From positions 124,001 through 188,000 of the forward strand of contig JAMXDE010000055.1 of the NCBI GenBank assembly GCA_026770025.1: 64,000 bases of DNA. Direction: 5' to 3'. Below, piece after piece: positions 41,290 to 53,962 of this stretch. This DNA is from Craspedostauros australis. Its lineage: Eukaryota > Bacillariophyta > Bacillariophyceae > Mastogloiales > Achnanthaceae. Within the stretch, counting starts at the first letter, position 1. Every line of letters starts with the position of its first letter. A model generated the notes under the pieces. The model did not search any database. It was given only the letters and a program-made list of their open reading frames with translations, and was not told the origin of the DNA. A program made the translations under genes and the position numbers.

Positions 41290-44200
41290 CTACACCTTCC
41301 GGATGAGCAGCCAGTACTTGGCCCACCACTGGGCATCGTCGTAGCTCTTCTCCAAGAAGCCCACCTGGTATCCCGGCATGCCGATCGCGCATGTATCCCT
41401 GCTCTTCTTGTCGGAGAGATCCGCGATGAACGCGTTGGTTTCGATGTGCATAAACACGTTGCCCGGTTGCAACAGCGACGGCACTACGCCCCAGCCGAAG
41501 AACAGGATCGCGCCGCCGGCATGCAAAACGCCCTGCAGAGAATCGAATTCGCGGCTCGGGATGGAGTAGCATGGCGACCCGCCTTCCACAAGCTTGGTGG
41601 ATTTTATTTGGATGGGGTTGCCGGTCCCGTTGATCACGCCGGCTGCGATGCACCGCCGCGAGCTCAGGCCGGAGAACACCTGACCCCAGCAATTCACGAG
41701 GGACCACGCTTCCTGGTCGATCGCACCGAAGAAGGATGGAGATTCGCTGCTGAGGTTCTTGACGCGTCCGAAGCATTGCTCGATCAGATCGATCTCATCT
41801 TTCACGCTGCTGTTCAGCCGGATCCGAGAGTGGTTGCAGCTCCCGAACACGTGCTTCATCTGCCTGGCGCGGATGCCCGGCATGTCACCGAGCTCGATGT
41901 CGACGCCCTGAAGGCTTTGCAGGTCGGCGAGGTTGCTTGACGAGTTGCCCATCTTTCCGGACTGCATCATCAGGAGGTCGAACAGCGCGTCAGATTCTGA
42001 CTGCGCGTCCACGAGGAACGCGTACGGCTTCAAACCCGTTTGGCTGAACACCACGACACGGATGCCTCCCAGGATGCGCCCGAAGTGACTAATCTCGTCC
42101 CAATTCACGCACCACGGCTCTCGAGATTGCTTGTCGATCGCCCACAGGCACTGGGCGCTCGATATGATCAGATGGCTCGGGATATTCACATGTCCGATGT
42201 AGACGTCGTCCACGCTTTCTCCGCCGGTCACGATCTTTTGCGCCTTCGCAGCACGTTCATCGAAAGGTACCAGAATGACGCAGTTCGGCTTCTCCATCGA
42301 CCTGCTGGGCAGCGCGCGTCGCATCCTCTTCGGTATCTTGTGGAACACCTGCTTGTTGCTCGTGGCGTCCGAGACATGATTCATCAGCAAGGCGGCCGCA
42401 TCGCCGATCCCAACAACCGGCTTCACAACCGCACCGAGGATGGCCTTCCCGACCCCCTTCACAAACCCGACTGGACCATGCTTTGAGGCGTACCTTGCCG
42501 GCTGTTCCACAACGCCCAATGCGCCGGACTTGACCCCCCGCGTCACGCTTGCACCTGCCAAGTACAAGGATTCTGAGAAGGTCCGGTTCGTTACTCCGCG
42601 GCTCATGGCATCCATCATCAGGCGCTGATGTGCCTTCCGTTCGTCGATGAAGTCGTCATCAGCAGTCAGCCCGGCCAAATTCGCATTTACGGCTTCCGTC
42701 ACGTTGGCGGCTCCGCGCACGACGCCCACGAACACACCCCGCGCAAGACTCGATGTTCCTGCCTCCAGTCCTTCAATGAACTGTCGGGGGCCGTGAACTG
42801 CACCGTTGATCGGCTCGTAGAAAAAGTCGCGCACTCCGGTTCCGACGTTGGAGATGAAATCTGCAGGTGCCCCAAGGATGGCCAAACTCCCAACGATGCC
42901 AAAGATCTGCTTGGTCAGTTGCGACGAGTAGTGCGTCGCGATGACGCGTGCTAACGTCTGCGGCGATTCGAACACGTGGCCGACCATGAAGGAAGTGAAG
43001 GTCAACGGAGCTTCGGCGATGCTTGCCATTCCTCGGATGAACTGGAACACCATGATGCTGTCGTTGCCTTGGATATTCTCCGACCATTCTTGTGTGAATG
43101 TCAGCGCAATACGGACCGGGTGAAGGTGAAGCTGTTCCAAGTAGACGCGTCCCGAATTCGCCGTGTGGATGACTTTGGCGATATCGCGTGGTGCCCGCCG
43201 GTCAGGCTTCGAGAAGTCTTGACCCATGCTACTGGTGAGCGATTTGATCCAATCATGATGGCGCACAGTTTGCATTTCGGTCGAAGCACGGATTGGCTCG
43301 ATGAACCTCGCAATTGTCTCGGCAGTTCTGCACATTTAGACATTTACAAATGTACGGACACGGCGCAGTATTCATTCATTTGTCCATGTGAGCGAAAATG
43401 AAGATGTAGGCGTAGGCGTAGGCACAGGCGCAAGTGTGAGTTCATGAGCTTCAAGATGAGCGTGAATACGACGAATGCAGGGCTTGTTGCACAAATGCTT
43501 GTGGTGTCATGGGAATAGCAACAGCGATGATACAGTCGGCAAGCGCCTGCATGTGCGTTCCGCATGCCATAACATCCACACATCCACATGTGCCCACCAT
43601 GAGTGCACGTTGATAGAGACATGGACTCACCTTCGATCAAGGAAAGCTCGAACTTCTAGCAGTCGGATTGCAACGTAGCGAAAGACGAATGTCGTGCTGT
43701 GTTCCTGCAACCTTCTGACCGCAGAGAGATGGAACACCGGTTCGCTCTCAAGAATCGGGGGGCAGAAGATCTATTGGGTGCCCGTGGTACGAGTATGGTA
43801 AAGCAAAGATGTGAGTTACAGTGATGTCACCATGCAAACATCGCACCACATCCTCCTAACCCTAACGCCTCACCCAAACTCCTCACCCTAACGCCCAACC
43901 CCTAACCCTACTCCGGCTGATCTTGCCCATCCTTCTGATTCTCAGCATCGCAACACATCCAACTTACCATAACGGGATGGATGGACCCCGGGACATGGTT
44001 GTCGACCTGAAGGCTCATTGCACGGAACTCGATTTCATGATAACCCTCCCGTGACTGAGAGAAGGAAGCGAAGATGGAATCTAGCCTCGCCATCAGAATT
44101 TCTCGACCGTGCACCGCGGGATCGGAGTTGTCAATGACGCTCACGGAAAGTGCTGGTATGTTCACCCGCAATGTCAGCGCCGCCTGCTCATCGTCGTCTC

Positions 44201-47200
44201 CAGGTAGCGTCATGGATGATGAGTTAGAGCTGGGGCCGATCTGTTGCACCAAACTCTCCTCTTTCATCATCTTGCCCATCAGGCTTCCGGTGGAAGGCGA
44301 GGTGGTGCCCATCGTGAATTCGATCACTTTCGTGGAGTGCTCTGCCTTGATTTGACAACGAATGTCCTTTGATCCCATGACGGGCAACGAGCTGGAAGAT
44401 CCCATAGCATCCACCTCCAAGAATGCTGTGCGCTTCTCTTCGTCGAACTCGACGCAGTCATCTTGCACCACGGCCCATTCCAAGATGTGCGGCTTTTCAG
44501 GATCATCGAAGCCAAAGCAAGCAACGTCGCCATTGCGGAGGATCCAAACAAATTCTTCGAAGCGGTCCAAGCCCAGGAAGGAGCGAATGATGGGGTTGAA
44601 ATCCGAGCCGCATTCGAAGCCGCTATTCTTCTGAATGCTTTGCTTTGGCTGGCCGCCTGTGCATCCATCAAGAAGCATGCCATCATCCTTGCCGGTGATA
44701 TCAGCAGGTGGCTCATCTTGCAGAGGCTGCCGGCACAATATCGCGAATGATGTCCTGTTCCTCAGGAGGTACAGTGGATTGGAGTCCACGTTGGCTGACC
44801 ACAGCACGATGGCCACCGCCGATGGTTGCTCCTTCGCTGCCAACCGCACCTCCGCCTGGATCACCATGGGCTTCGCCGAGAGCAGCGACGTTGTGGGGAA
44901 CCGCATCGCAGTGATACCAATCTTGTCCAACTGGATGCAGCCATGCGTCCAACATTCATCGAACGCTTTGTTATTCCTCTCCTCGATCGTTGGCACGCCG
45001 AGACGGACCTTCGGTGGATTCGTTTGCTTCTCCCAGTGGAACGATATCGACGATTGAGACGGGATCAATGTCTCCGCTCCCGAGCATCCATCCTGCGAGA
45101 CCACGAGCTCTCGCTTCAGTAAGTTGATGATCTGGTACCTCGGGATGAGGGTGATGAGGCGTGTGCGCCCGAAAATGCCTGGGCACACCGTCACGCTGAT
45201 GGCGAGTTCGAATTTTCGCTGCCCGGCGATTTCGTCGATGCTGAAAACAGTCTTTGGCATAACGTTGGAAATGTCCATGGGCGCAGTCCATTTGGTGCGA
45301 ACCGGCTTTCTTAGCAGCTTGTCATCTGCAGATTCCATCTCGAGTGTAATGGCGACTCTTTCTCTTTGGGAGAAATACATCGTCATCCCGCTCATCCCCA
45401 TGGACCACTGGTGTCCTGGCAGTCCCATGTCATGTTGTGTCGACTGATCTTGAGAGTAGTCGCTTGGCTGGTACGATCGCCTTGAGTATTCAACTTCAGG
45501 CGATGTGCCGATTAGATTTGAGAAGGTTTCAGAAAAGCGACATCCGAAACCTGTCTTGTCGACGATCCAGTACTGCGAGAAGACCCGGATGGTCGGTGAG
45601 TGACCGCACTGCACACTGATGATGAGGACAAGAGAATCGTTCGGATAGCCTTCCTTGTCGAAGCGCACCATCGTCTTCAATTCGTCAACATAATCAGCGT
45701 CTGCCTGATTCCAGTTCAAGTGCCACTCCTCCTCAGGCTCCTTTGGACGCCAAGTACTGGGATCGGATTCTCGATTCACAAGCCGTTGCCATGCCGACCA
45801 GCCATACCCAGGGACTGCTCGACCGCGCATGTGGAGGTGTAAGCGTATGGCACGGGTAGCAGTATAAAAGGGTGAAATATTCAAAGCAAACACCATTGAT
45901 GCGACGGCAAGTGTGCGCATTCATCAAAACAAGTCAGAAACGATTTCTGTGGCGTTGGAACACCAATGCGAGGATGGCAATAGTAATAAAGCACGAAGAG
46001 AATGCCGCAATCGTATGTGGAGGCAAAATCCACGAAGAGACCTTACGAGTACATGGCTGAGAGCAACCGATTGCGAAGAGAGAGCTCCTGCGAAGCAGAT
46101 AGAACATCTGCGGGCATGCAGGCAGAGCAGTCGGCGCGGCACAAGTACACGATGGACGATTCTCGAATGCGCTTACCTCGAAGAGAGATATGTGGCTTTG
46201 AGGCAGGATTGACTGCTATGCATTTGCCTTCTTGCCCACTAGCAATGGCCAGTGTATCAACGTTTGTGATGCGGGTTTGTTCGTTTCTGGAGATGGACGG
46301 CCGCAGGTCTTCGCTTCGTTTGTCTGCCGGTCGCAGGACCTCACCAAGCTGACACTCCAACTGGCAGGGGAGGAGATTGATCACCTTGAGCACGGGATCA
46401 ACCGTTATGGTCACGGCACCTTCCTTGCTGACGACTCGAACCAAGAAGTTGAGGCTCTTTTCCGATACGTCGTCCAGCGAAAGCGTTGACCGCAGGCAGA
46501 CTGTCGAATTGTAGCCCGTTGGGAGGATCATGAGCCTTCTCGTCGTCAAATAGTCCTGGATGGAGGACGACTGTTGGCTCGACTTGCGCTTGGCGAGACG
46601 CAGGAAGACAGCGGAAGCCAGCGTGACGGGGACAGGGATCGTCTTGCCTGGATCTGCCGGACCGATGCATTGTTCCTCGTTCCACGACGGGCTGAAGGCA
46701 AAGAACGACAACGGTGAGGCGGTGTTGTTGTGAATGGACACGTGGCTTTTGACCTCGATCATGAAATTGCCGTGTTTATCGCGCGACGTCTCCCAAACAA
46801 CCTTCAGCAGGCGCATTGGATCGTCCAAGCGAGGTGGTCTGACTATCCTCGTTCGAGTCCAACGCCGCCGCCGTGATGCGTCGCCTCGTCTGTAGCACCG
46901 GCGGTCCCGCGTGAACGTTTCAAAGTCCGCCTCGTATTCCCATCCATCCGAGTCGGTGGAGATTCCAATTTCACCGCTCAGATCCACGGTCCAGTCGTTC
47001 ACCCAGATCCAGTTACTGTCTGGGAGCATGACTCTGTCCCTGGCCATCTTCAGGATGCATGTCATGTCGGTCCATTCCGGAGAGTCGTTCTTCAGGTAAG
47101 GTCTCAACCAGTTGCTCTTGTGAGGTGCGAACTTCGATTTCCGGATGGGTGTCAAGACTTGGCGCTGGGATCGCTGGTCGTCCAGGAATGAATCCACAGG

Positions 47201-50200
47201 CGCGACGTTGCCTTGGAACTGGCTGAGATCTATGGTGTCGATGCTGTACTCTTCTTCGGGTGACCACATGGTCGAGGACAGCAGATCCTTGCCTTTTCCC
47301 AAACTGTACAGATCAGACGTGCTTGACCGAAGCCGCTGATTCTGCATGCACCATTCAACCACCGGTTCAGCGTGATAGTAGGCGAAATCAGAGCGTGACC
47401 CGTCGGTCCTGACCGTGGTCACCGTCTCGGGGCTGTTCCTTCCATCGGTATGGTTCCCTGGCCAGAAACCGCTTGCATCCATCAAAGGCTGGAGGATGTG
47501 CAACGTGGATACCTTGTCCGAAGACGATGAAGCGATGGGGAGTCCAATGATGGGTTGGCGATCGCCGATGATGCCCTTGGTCGAAGTTGCAAGGTTCATG
47601 CGCAACGTCGTTGATGACTTAGTAATGCCTTCGTCATCGATAAAGTCAAAGATTGTGTCAAGCGATGCACTCCTGCCGCTCTTCACCAGTCCAAATCCAA
47701 TGGAATCGAACCTCACGTTGCCTTCGCTGATGGCTGGTACGTTCGGCATGTCGACAACGATGTCCAACCCCGTGTGGTTGTGGATGGAGATGTTGTGTGA
47801 TTCTGTGGCTCGGCGGAGACCAACTGTGGACAACGCAGAGGTCAGAGCCTCGGACTGCAGGAGATCTTCCGGCTGCCCTTGTTTTCGCAGCAGATCAAAA
47901 TCCATCTCCGTGAATGCCTTCAGGAAGACGCCCGTGAGATTCACCAGCAACGGCCCCTGCGAGGACAGGTCGAGGATCAGCTCGTTTGGCATTTGATCCA
48001 CCGCGACGTTGAGGAGGAAGGGTTCCACGGCGTACTCCCAGTCACGGAGTTCCGGGTTGAAAAAGTCCGAAGACAGCTCCACCACGCAGTCACCCGAGAG
48101 GGCCGATATGCACCCGTCCAGCCGTACCTTCATGTCCTTGAGATTGAAGGACAGAAATTCGGGGGTGCCGTACTTCGATCGGAATGCTTGTAGCATGACG
48201 AACGAAAGCGTCTGGACTTCAACTCTGATGCGCGTTGCAATGCCCGACCCATTCTTCTGGTACTTCACGAGAGATGAGAGGAAGCTCTTCGTTTTCGGTT
48301 TCTGCGATTCATCCTCTTCGGTGGGCATCGACGGCTTCAGTCGATCAATCATGATCCTGATGACGGTGAATAGTACAGACATATCGTTGGGCGTCATGCA
48401 CGCCTTCAAGTGCTCGCAGTCGAATGAGATATCTTGCGAAACCACCCAGCCGAGATTCTCCGTCGCGTACACAACGCGAAATTCGGCGCCTGTTGGACCG
48501 ACCATGGGATTCTCGTGCGAAAGCGGGATCTGTTCGAAGTGCGTGTCCACAGATGCAGACATGTTGTCCAGGCTCACATGCAGAGTCTTCGATCCGCTGC
48601 CATCGTCGTTCTCGATGGACTGAAACATAATCAGCGCATTCGACAAAACTTGCACCACCGCGAATGACATCTTCTGCTTCTTGATGTTGGCCGACGACCG
48701 TCGCATCGGCGTGCTGGCACGACCGCCTCTCCTTTTGATGCCCGTCGGGCGTCCAGCCAGGATCGTGCTCTCTCGCAACGTCACCTTCAGCAACAAGCTC
48801 GAGTCGGAGGGTGATGTGCTGCCATCTGACTTAGCCTGCTGCAAATCGGATGAGTCTGATGTCAGCGACTGTGCAGGAGATTCAGGCCTGCTGCCAGACC
48901 CACTTTGCTGGATGTCATCCAGGTCTGCGACTGCGACGTCGGGCATTGGCGATGGCATCATGCAAATATGCAGTTGGTTTTCGTGGGAACAAGTGGATGG
49001 ACAAAGAATCAAATGGATGGATGAAAAACAACGTGGACAAATGGAAATGGGCAGATGGACGATTGAATGAATGAGTGAATGAGCAGTAGCGTCAACGAGC
49101 ATACTTGGACGTGGATACGAATGCAGTTGCTGTCATCGTGGCGCATTGTTGATGGTACTTACGGCTGCGTCCCTTTTCTCGCGCCATGCGACCTTCCTCG
49201 TGGACCTTGCGTTCCATTTCCTTCGTCATCAGCTGAACAAGCTCCGCAACCTTCCGGATACCCTTGGCGCAGTCCTTCAGTGACGTTGGTGTTACGCGCA
49301 GCACCAAGGAATCGACATCCACCTCGACTTCATCCAAGTGATTTCGGCCATCATGGTACAGTCTGGCCTTCAGGATCGTGTCCTGTCTGTTGGTGTGATG
49401 AGGTCCCCTTCCTCTCCGCCGTTGCGGCGACATGGATCGTCTGCGAGGGATTTCGTCTCGCTGGAGTTGTCCTCGCTGGAGGATCGCGAATTGCAGCTCT
49501 TTCGCCTCGTGCCTTGATTTCATCGGATTGTACTCCTTGGGGTCCTTCAACTGTACGATCGAGGCATCCATGACATCCAGCGTTGTGGCAGTGGAATTCA
49601 GAAATTGAGATCTTTTGATCAGGATGCGGAAAACTTCGACGACGTACGTGCGCGTAGGAAGGGCGAAGTCGATCAGGGATGTCTCGTTGGATGCGATGCT
49701 CTTTTCGTCGGACTGGAACGATGATTTAGAATGACCCTCTAAAGCCACTTCCACCTTCTCCACCGTCAAGGTGAGATGGTTCGGTCTTGCATCATTTTGA
49801 TTTAAGAAAGTCATCACATCGTCCACGTCACCCTTCGTAGCTTTCTTGCTCTTCACTCTCGATGATATGCGCGTTCGCACCCTCACGATGCCCTGCGCGT
49901 ACCACTTGCCCAGCGCCCGCGCCAAAACTTCGGCGTCCACGAGATTCAAACGGATCGGGCTGATGCTGACGTGGATATAGTCAACAGTCCCCGTGTACTT
50001 CGTTCGCTGTGCATCCGCCAGCGTGATGGGATCCGGGAGCTCGGTCACGCTCATCTGCATGTTGACTTGGAATGGTCGGATGATGGCAGATGTGGACCGC
50101 GTCGCTACTCCATCCAACGAGCTGAACATCATGCGGCTGTGCGCTGTACCCATGCCACGATACTGCTGAAACTTCGCGAAATTGACCTGCATATCGCTTG

Positions 50201-53200
50201 CGTTGATGTTCCATCGAGCGTGGGACTCACCCTCGTTCCGTATGCTGGACATCTTGAAATGTCCAGCATCGAGGAAGAGTGCACCGTCCTTGCCTCGCGC
50301 CGACATTGGCACCCACAGCTTTGGTGCTGCCACGTTGACGTGGACAAGGAGCGTTGACGGCGACTGCAAGGCATGCTGCGCCTTGCGCGCCAGCGGGGTG
50401 GCAGCCATCCGGAGATCGTTGGTGAGTTCGGTCTGCATCTCTGTCGTGGGCGCCCCGAAGAATTCCGCGACAGCATCGAAGCACGGCTTTGTCCAGATCA
50501 AGGTTGCTGGGTGAGCTGCGAAGCTGAACTTGAACGCATTCATCTCTTTCGCTGCGGCGAGTCTGCACACGGTCCCGATCGGTGGTAGGTCCATGAAACC
50601 AAACAACGAATCTTTGTCGATTCCGGACGGTGATTCCAGCAGATCTGCTAACGTCATGTCATCGTCTGACTGCTCGTACTCCACCTCTTCCTTCGCCTGC
50701 ACGACAAGAATCTTTCCGTGCTCGAAGGTGTCCTGCTGCTGGGAATCTCGCTGCGTGCCGACGATTTCGAACTTCATCACATCGAAGAAGAAATCGACCT
50801 TGCCTTCGCCCAACGTCTGAATCGTCCCGATCAACTCGGCATCCAGCACGATGATGGCCTCATCAGCCTCCGACAGCAGCGTGATACTGATCTTTCCATG
50901 GAACAGCTTGGCATTCGTGAACCAATTCTTCCTCGACAGTTTCTCCCGAAAGATCTTCACGAGCGATTCCGTCGTCGGCTCTTCCGCCATGCCATGATGA
51001 AGCGATGTCTTCTGTGGTGATTCCAACAGGGCTTGCGTCTGTTGATAGTCTTCCATCTTCTTCTCCTCCCTCAAAGTCGCGTCGATGGAGTTGGCAACGG
51101 GGTGATTGCCGGTATTGGTGCTGCTACTGCTGTTCGACTTTGAGCCTCGAAATATCCGCTTGATGGACCGACCCATTGCCCTGGTCCGGCTTGGCGATTT
51201 GGGAAGGACAGTTGCCTTCTTTTCTTCGGTCGGCTTGGGCTGCTCGTCCATCTTGATGAATTGTCGCAGTGCTATGAGATGGAACGTCATGAGGGCTTCG
51301 ATTGGTAGCATTTCTTCCATGGCAAGTAGCTCCGCACTTTCGGTGTCCGACAATCCGGCATGGAATCCGGAACCTTCGTTGGGCCGGCGGGACATCTTCT
51401 TGATGATCAGCTGGAGGTAGCGCTTTCTGCGCTTGGATATCGTCTGCACATCCTGCCATGATCTGCTGGTGGGCCGCGTCGTGACGCAAGCGATTGCGTA
51501 CTTCCACCACACTCTCGCATTGACCTTGGGGCTGACGGTTGGGCGCTGGCGCAGCATGGTGTCAAACCGCTTCTGGGAGAGCATGGTGCGCTGCATCTTC
51601 TGGTACTGCACGTACTGGTACGGCCGGAACTTGAGATCCAAATGGACCGGCAGAAATTCAAACAATGCCGACATGGGTCCTGCGTCCATCCGATTGCTGA
51701 GCTTGTGCCGTATGGTGCAGCAGAGATTGTGCGTGATGTACTGATGTGGACGAGGTTGGTCTTCCCGTCGAGATCCATTGCTGGTGGCGTTGCTGACGCT
51801 GCTGCTCTGCTTCGAGAGTGACTTCGCCTGGAATAATTCCCGTATCCTCGCGCCTGGTTCTTGATCGAGGTACAGCGCTTCCATCGCTGCCACAATGCGG
51901 GCGAAGAGCTTTTCGGACGAGAGCTTGACATTTGCGCTCGTCATGAGGTGAGTTCCCGAAAGGAGGAAGCGTGGGTCGTCATCCCAGTAAACGCTAGCGT
52001 TGTCGAGGGACAGGAGCTTGTTGTTGCGTGCGTCGTACGGGTTGGGGCCAAGGTGGTTCGTGACGATGGTTGCTGCCGACTTCTCATGGCTACCGGCCTG
52101 CCACTTCTCGTTCGCCGTGCGGTACGTGAACTTATCCATGGTTATTCCAACCGCAAAGGCCCGCTGATCCGCACGAAGCTTTCCGGAAGATGGACTGCGC
52201 CCAAGCTTCTCTCCCAGCGTGGTCCGAAACTCTGCATGGCAGAAGTCCAAGCCTCCTTCCGGCACCTCGCATCGAATGTGCAGGTCCACAAGCGTGACCT
52301 CCATGTTCCTCAGCGCCTTATCCTTCAGTTTCCTCTTCCAATCCTTCGGCAGCTCCGGTATCTCAAAATCTGCTCGTCCGCGTTCGTTCGTGGCTTCGCC
52401 GGATTCGGTTGCTGGGGTTGCGGGCGTGTCGGCCACGCCCAGGTCGGATGCCAACGAATCAAACATCGACGATTCCATGGAGGTTGCGACGCTGCTGCTG
52501 CTGGTTTTGCTGTTGCTACTTTGCTGCGATCGTGATTTCATTGCTTTCCTCCTTCGTTCCAGCTCCTTTTCGACCTGATGCGCGGCTCGCAGCACGCGTT
52601 GCGCGGGTGGTCCCTCGCCCGGAATCTCGCCGGACATGTAGAGACGTTCAAATCTGGCCAATTTACATCGTTTGGCTCTGGTACGCAGGGAACACCTCGG
52701 ATCCAGCGACGTCCCAGCACCATAGCGTTTGTGAGCCGTGGATGGCAGCAAGGGCACGCACAGCAGATGGATGCCGTTCAATTCAAACCGCGTAGGCTCC
52801 TTCTCGAGGTTTGTGAGCGGCACTGTGAGCTTGATGGACTTCGCGTAGCATGATAGCACGCCGACTCCCTGCAACCCAATCGCGCTGAGTATATGTCCTC
52901 CTAGCAGGTCGCCATCCAGCTGCACATTTTCCAATTTAATCTTTCCTCGCAGAGCCTGAAACCGGACCTTCTCATTGTCGACATTGAGCAAGTACTCTCC
53001 GAGGATCTCCTCCAGAGCTGCAAACGCATGTGTTGTGTTGTGTTGTGTTGTGTCGTGTCGTGTTGGGTTGTATTGGGTTGCCCAGTGGAGAGCAGCGCGG
53101 AGAGTAGCGAGAAAGTGTAGACAGTCCGTTGCCAACGGTTGTCAAAAGAATGAGGTGAGTGAAACAGGCTGACATGGCATCAATTGCGCCATCGATCGAT

Positions 53201-53437
53201 GTGAGGATGCAAGCAACGGCAGCGCCCTTGCCGACAGAGCGCATGGTACTTCACTGCCCATGCATCCATGCGGCCGTACCACAGTCATACCTCTATGCGC
53301 ATACTCGTGCGCATTAGTATGGTGCAGGACCAATGGGGCGAGCGAACGGAGACAGAAGCAACACCCACAGCCTCTCTCTTTGATATCGAAGCACAGAAGC
53401 AAGTGAACTTACTCGCAATGATGACCTGTTTCGCCAT
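41290..53437 (-). CDS. VPS13-family lipid-transfer protein (6 exons)
   Basis: Exons: 53413-53437, 49163-53017, 46177-48930, 43968-45814, 43631-43704, 41290-43327. All introns are GT-AG, phases agree throughout, and the product is 3,530 residues, typical for VPS13. Exon 1 (25 nt) supplies MAKQVIIA, which completes the chorein start TLEEILGEYLLN ... KIKLENVQLDG. The long middle would form the hydrophobic groove of a bridge-like lipid conduit. The SHR-BD/VAB-like region spans the exon 3-4 junction (PHISLR|VPGYGWSAWQRLV). The 74-nt exon 5 (HSTTFVFRYVAIRLLEVRAF) and exon 6 carry the C-terminal VPS13/ATG2-like helices (VGTGVRDFFYEPI) and a PH-like end. It would move bulk phospholipid between organelles at contact sites. 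Exon 5 and exon 1 are the least certain because of size, but both restore frame and family sequence. Confidence 0.93.
43855..43910. repeat. Interstitial telomere-like CCCTAA repeats in VPS13 intron
   Basis: Degenerate CCCTAA/CCTAACG units over about 55 bp, inside the fourth VPS13 intron (43705-43967). On the sense strand of the gene they read as TTAGGG units, the telomere repeat of many eukaryotes including stramenopiles. Confidence 0.8.
53031..53085. repeat. TGTTG/TGTCG pentamer repeat in VPS13 intron 1
   Basis: Imperfect 5-bp tandem repeat close to the 3' splice site of the first VPS13 intron. On the gene strand it is a CAACA-type repeat that keeps an apparent open frame through the intron and hides the true first exon. 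Confidence 0.85.
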
Positions 53438-53962
53438 GGTCCGTCCTCAGATCACTGATTCAATCCGCACTGAGGAATCGCGACGATGGTGGCGATGGCC
53501 AGGAAAGGAAGCCAAAGCAAAGGTAAGCAAAGGTGGTGGCAAATGGAGGCTGCAAGGGCGCTCACATGAGCGGAGCGGCAGTTGTCAATGTTGATGGCGG
53601 CAGAATTAGGGGATGATTTTTGGTGGATTGGTCCCCACACTCAACGCCTCATGGTTTCACTCGCAAATCGTGGTTTCTCTTCATTTCTTTCGGTGGTGGC
53701 GTTTCCTGGCGAAGATGGTTTTGAATTTTACGTCATCCTCATTACATTGTGTCACACCCTTGTCGCACAGGTGTCACCCCTTGTCATTTGTGTCGTCCTC
53801 ATGCTATGGATGGGAAACTAGAACGAAATGATTGAAGGAACACGTCCTATTTGCTGCGGTTTCTCTTCTGTTGCAAAGCGTATACTCTCTGCACCAAATA
53901 GTGGAGAGTAACACAACTACTCGTAGTATGGTGCATGGCATTCGGCGCTAGTCTGCAACACG
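53438..53962. other. Spacer between VPS13 and QSOX genes
   Basis: 525 bp, both neighbours on the minus strand. It should contain the VPS13 promoter and the QSOX 3' UTR. No further gene recognised. Confidence 0.55.

Noticed and set aside
49092-53135. Taking the VPS13 start from the open frame beginning at 53135
   Set aside because: That start would translate the CAACA-type repeat of intron 1; the spliced ATG at 53437 gives a proper chorein N-terminus.
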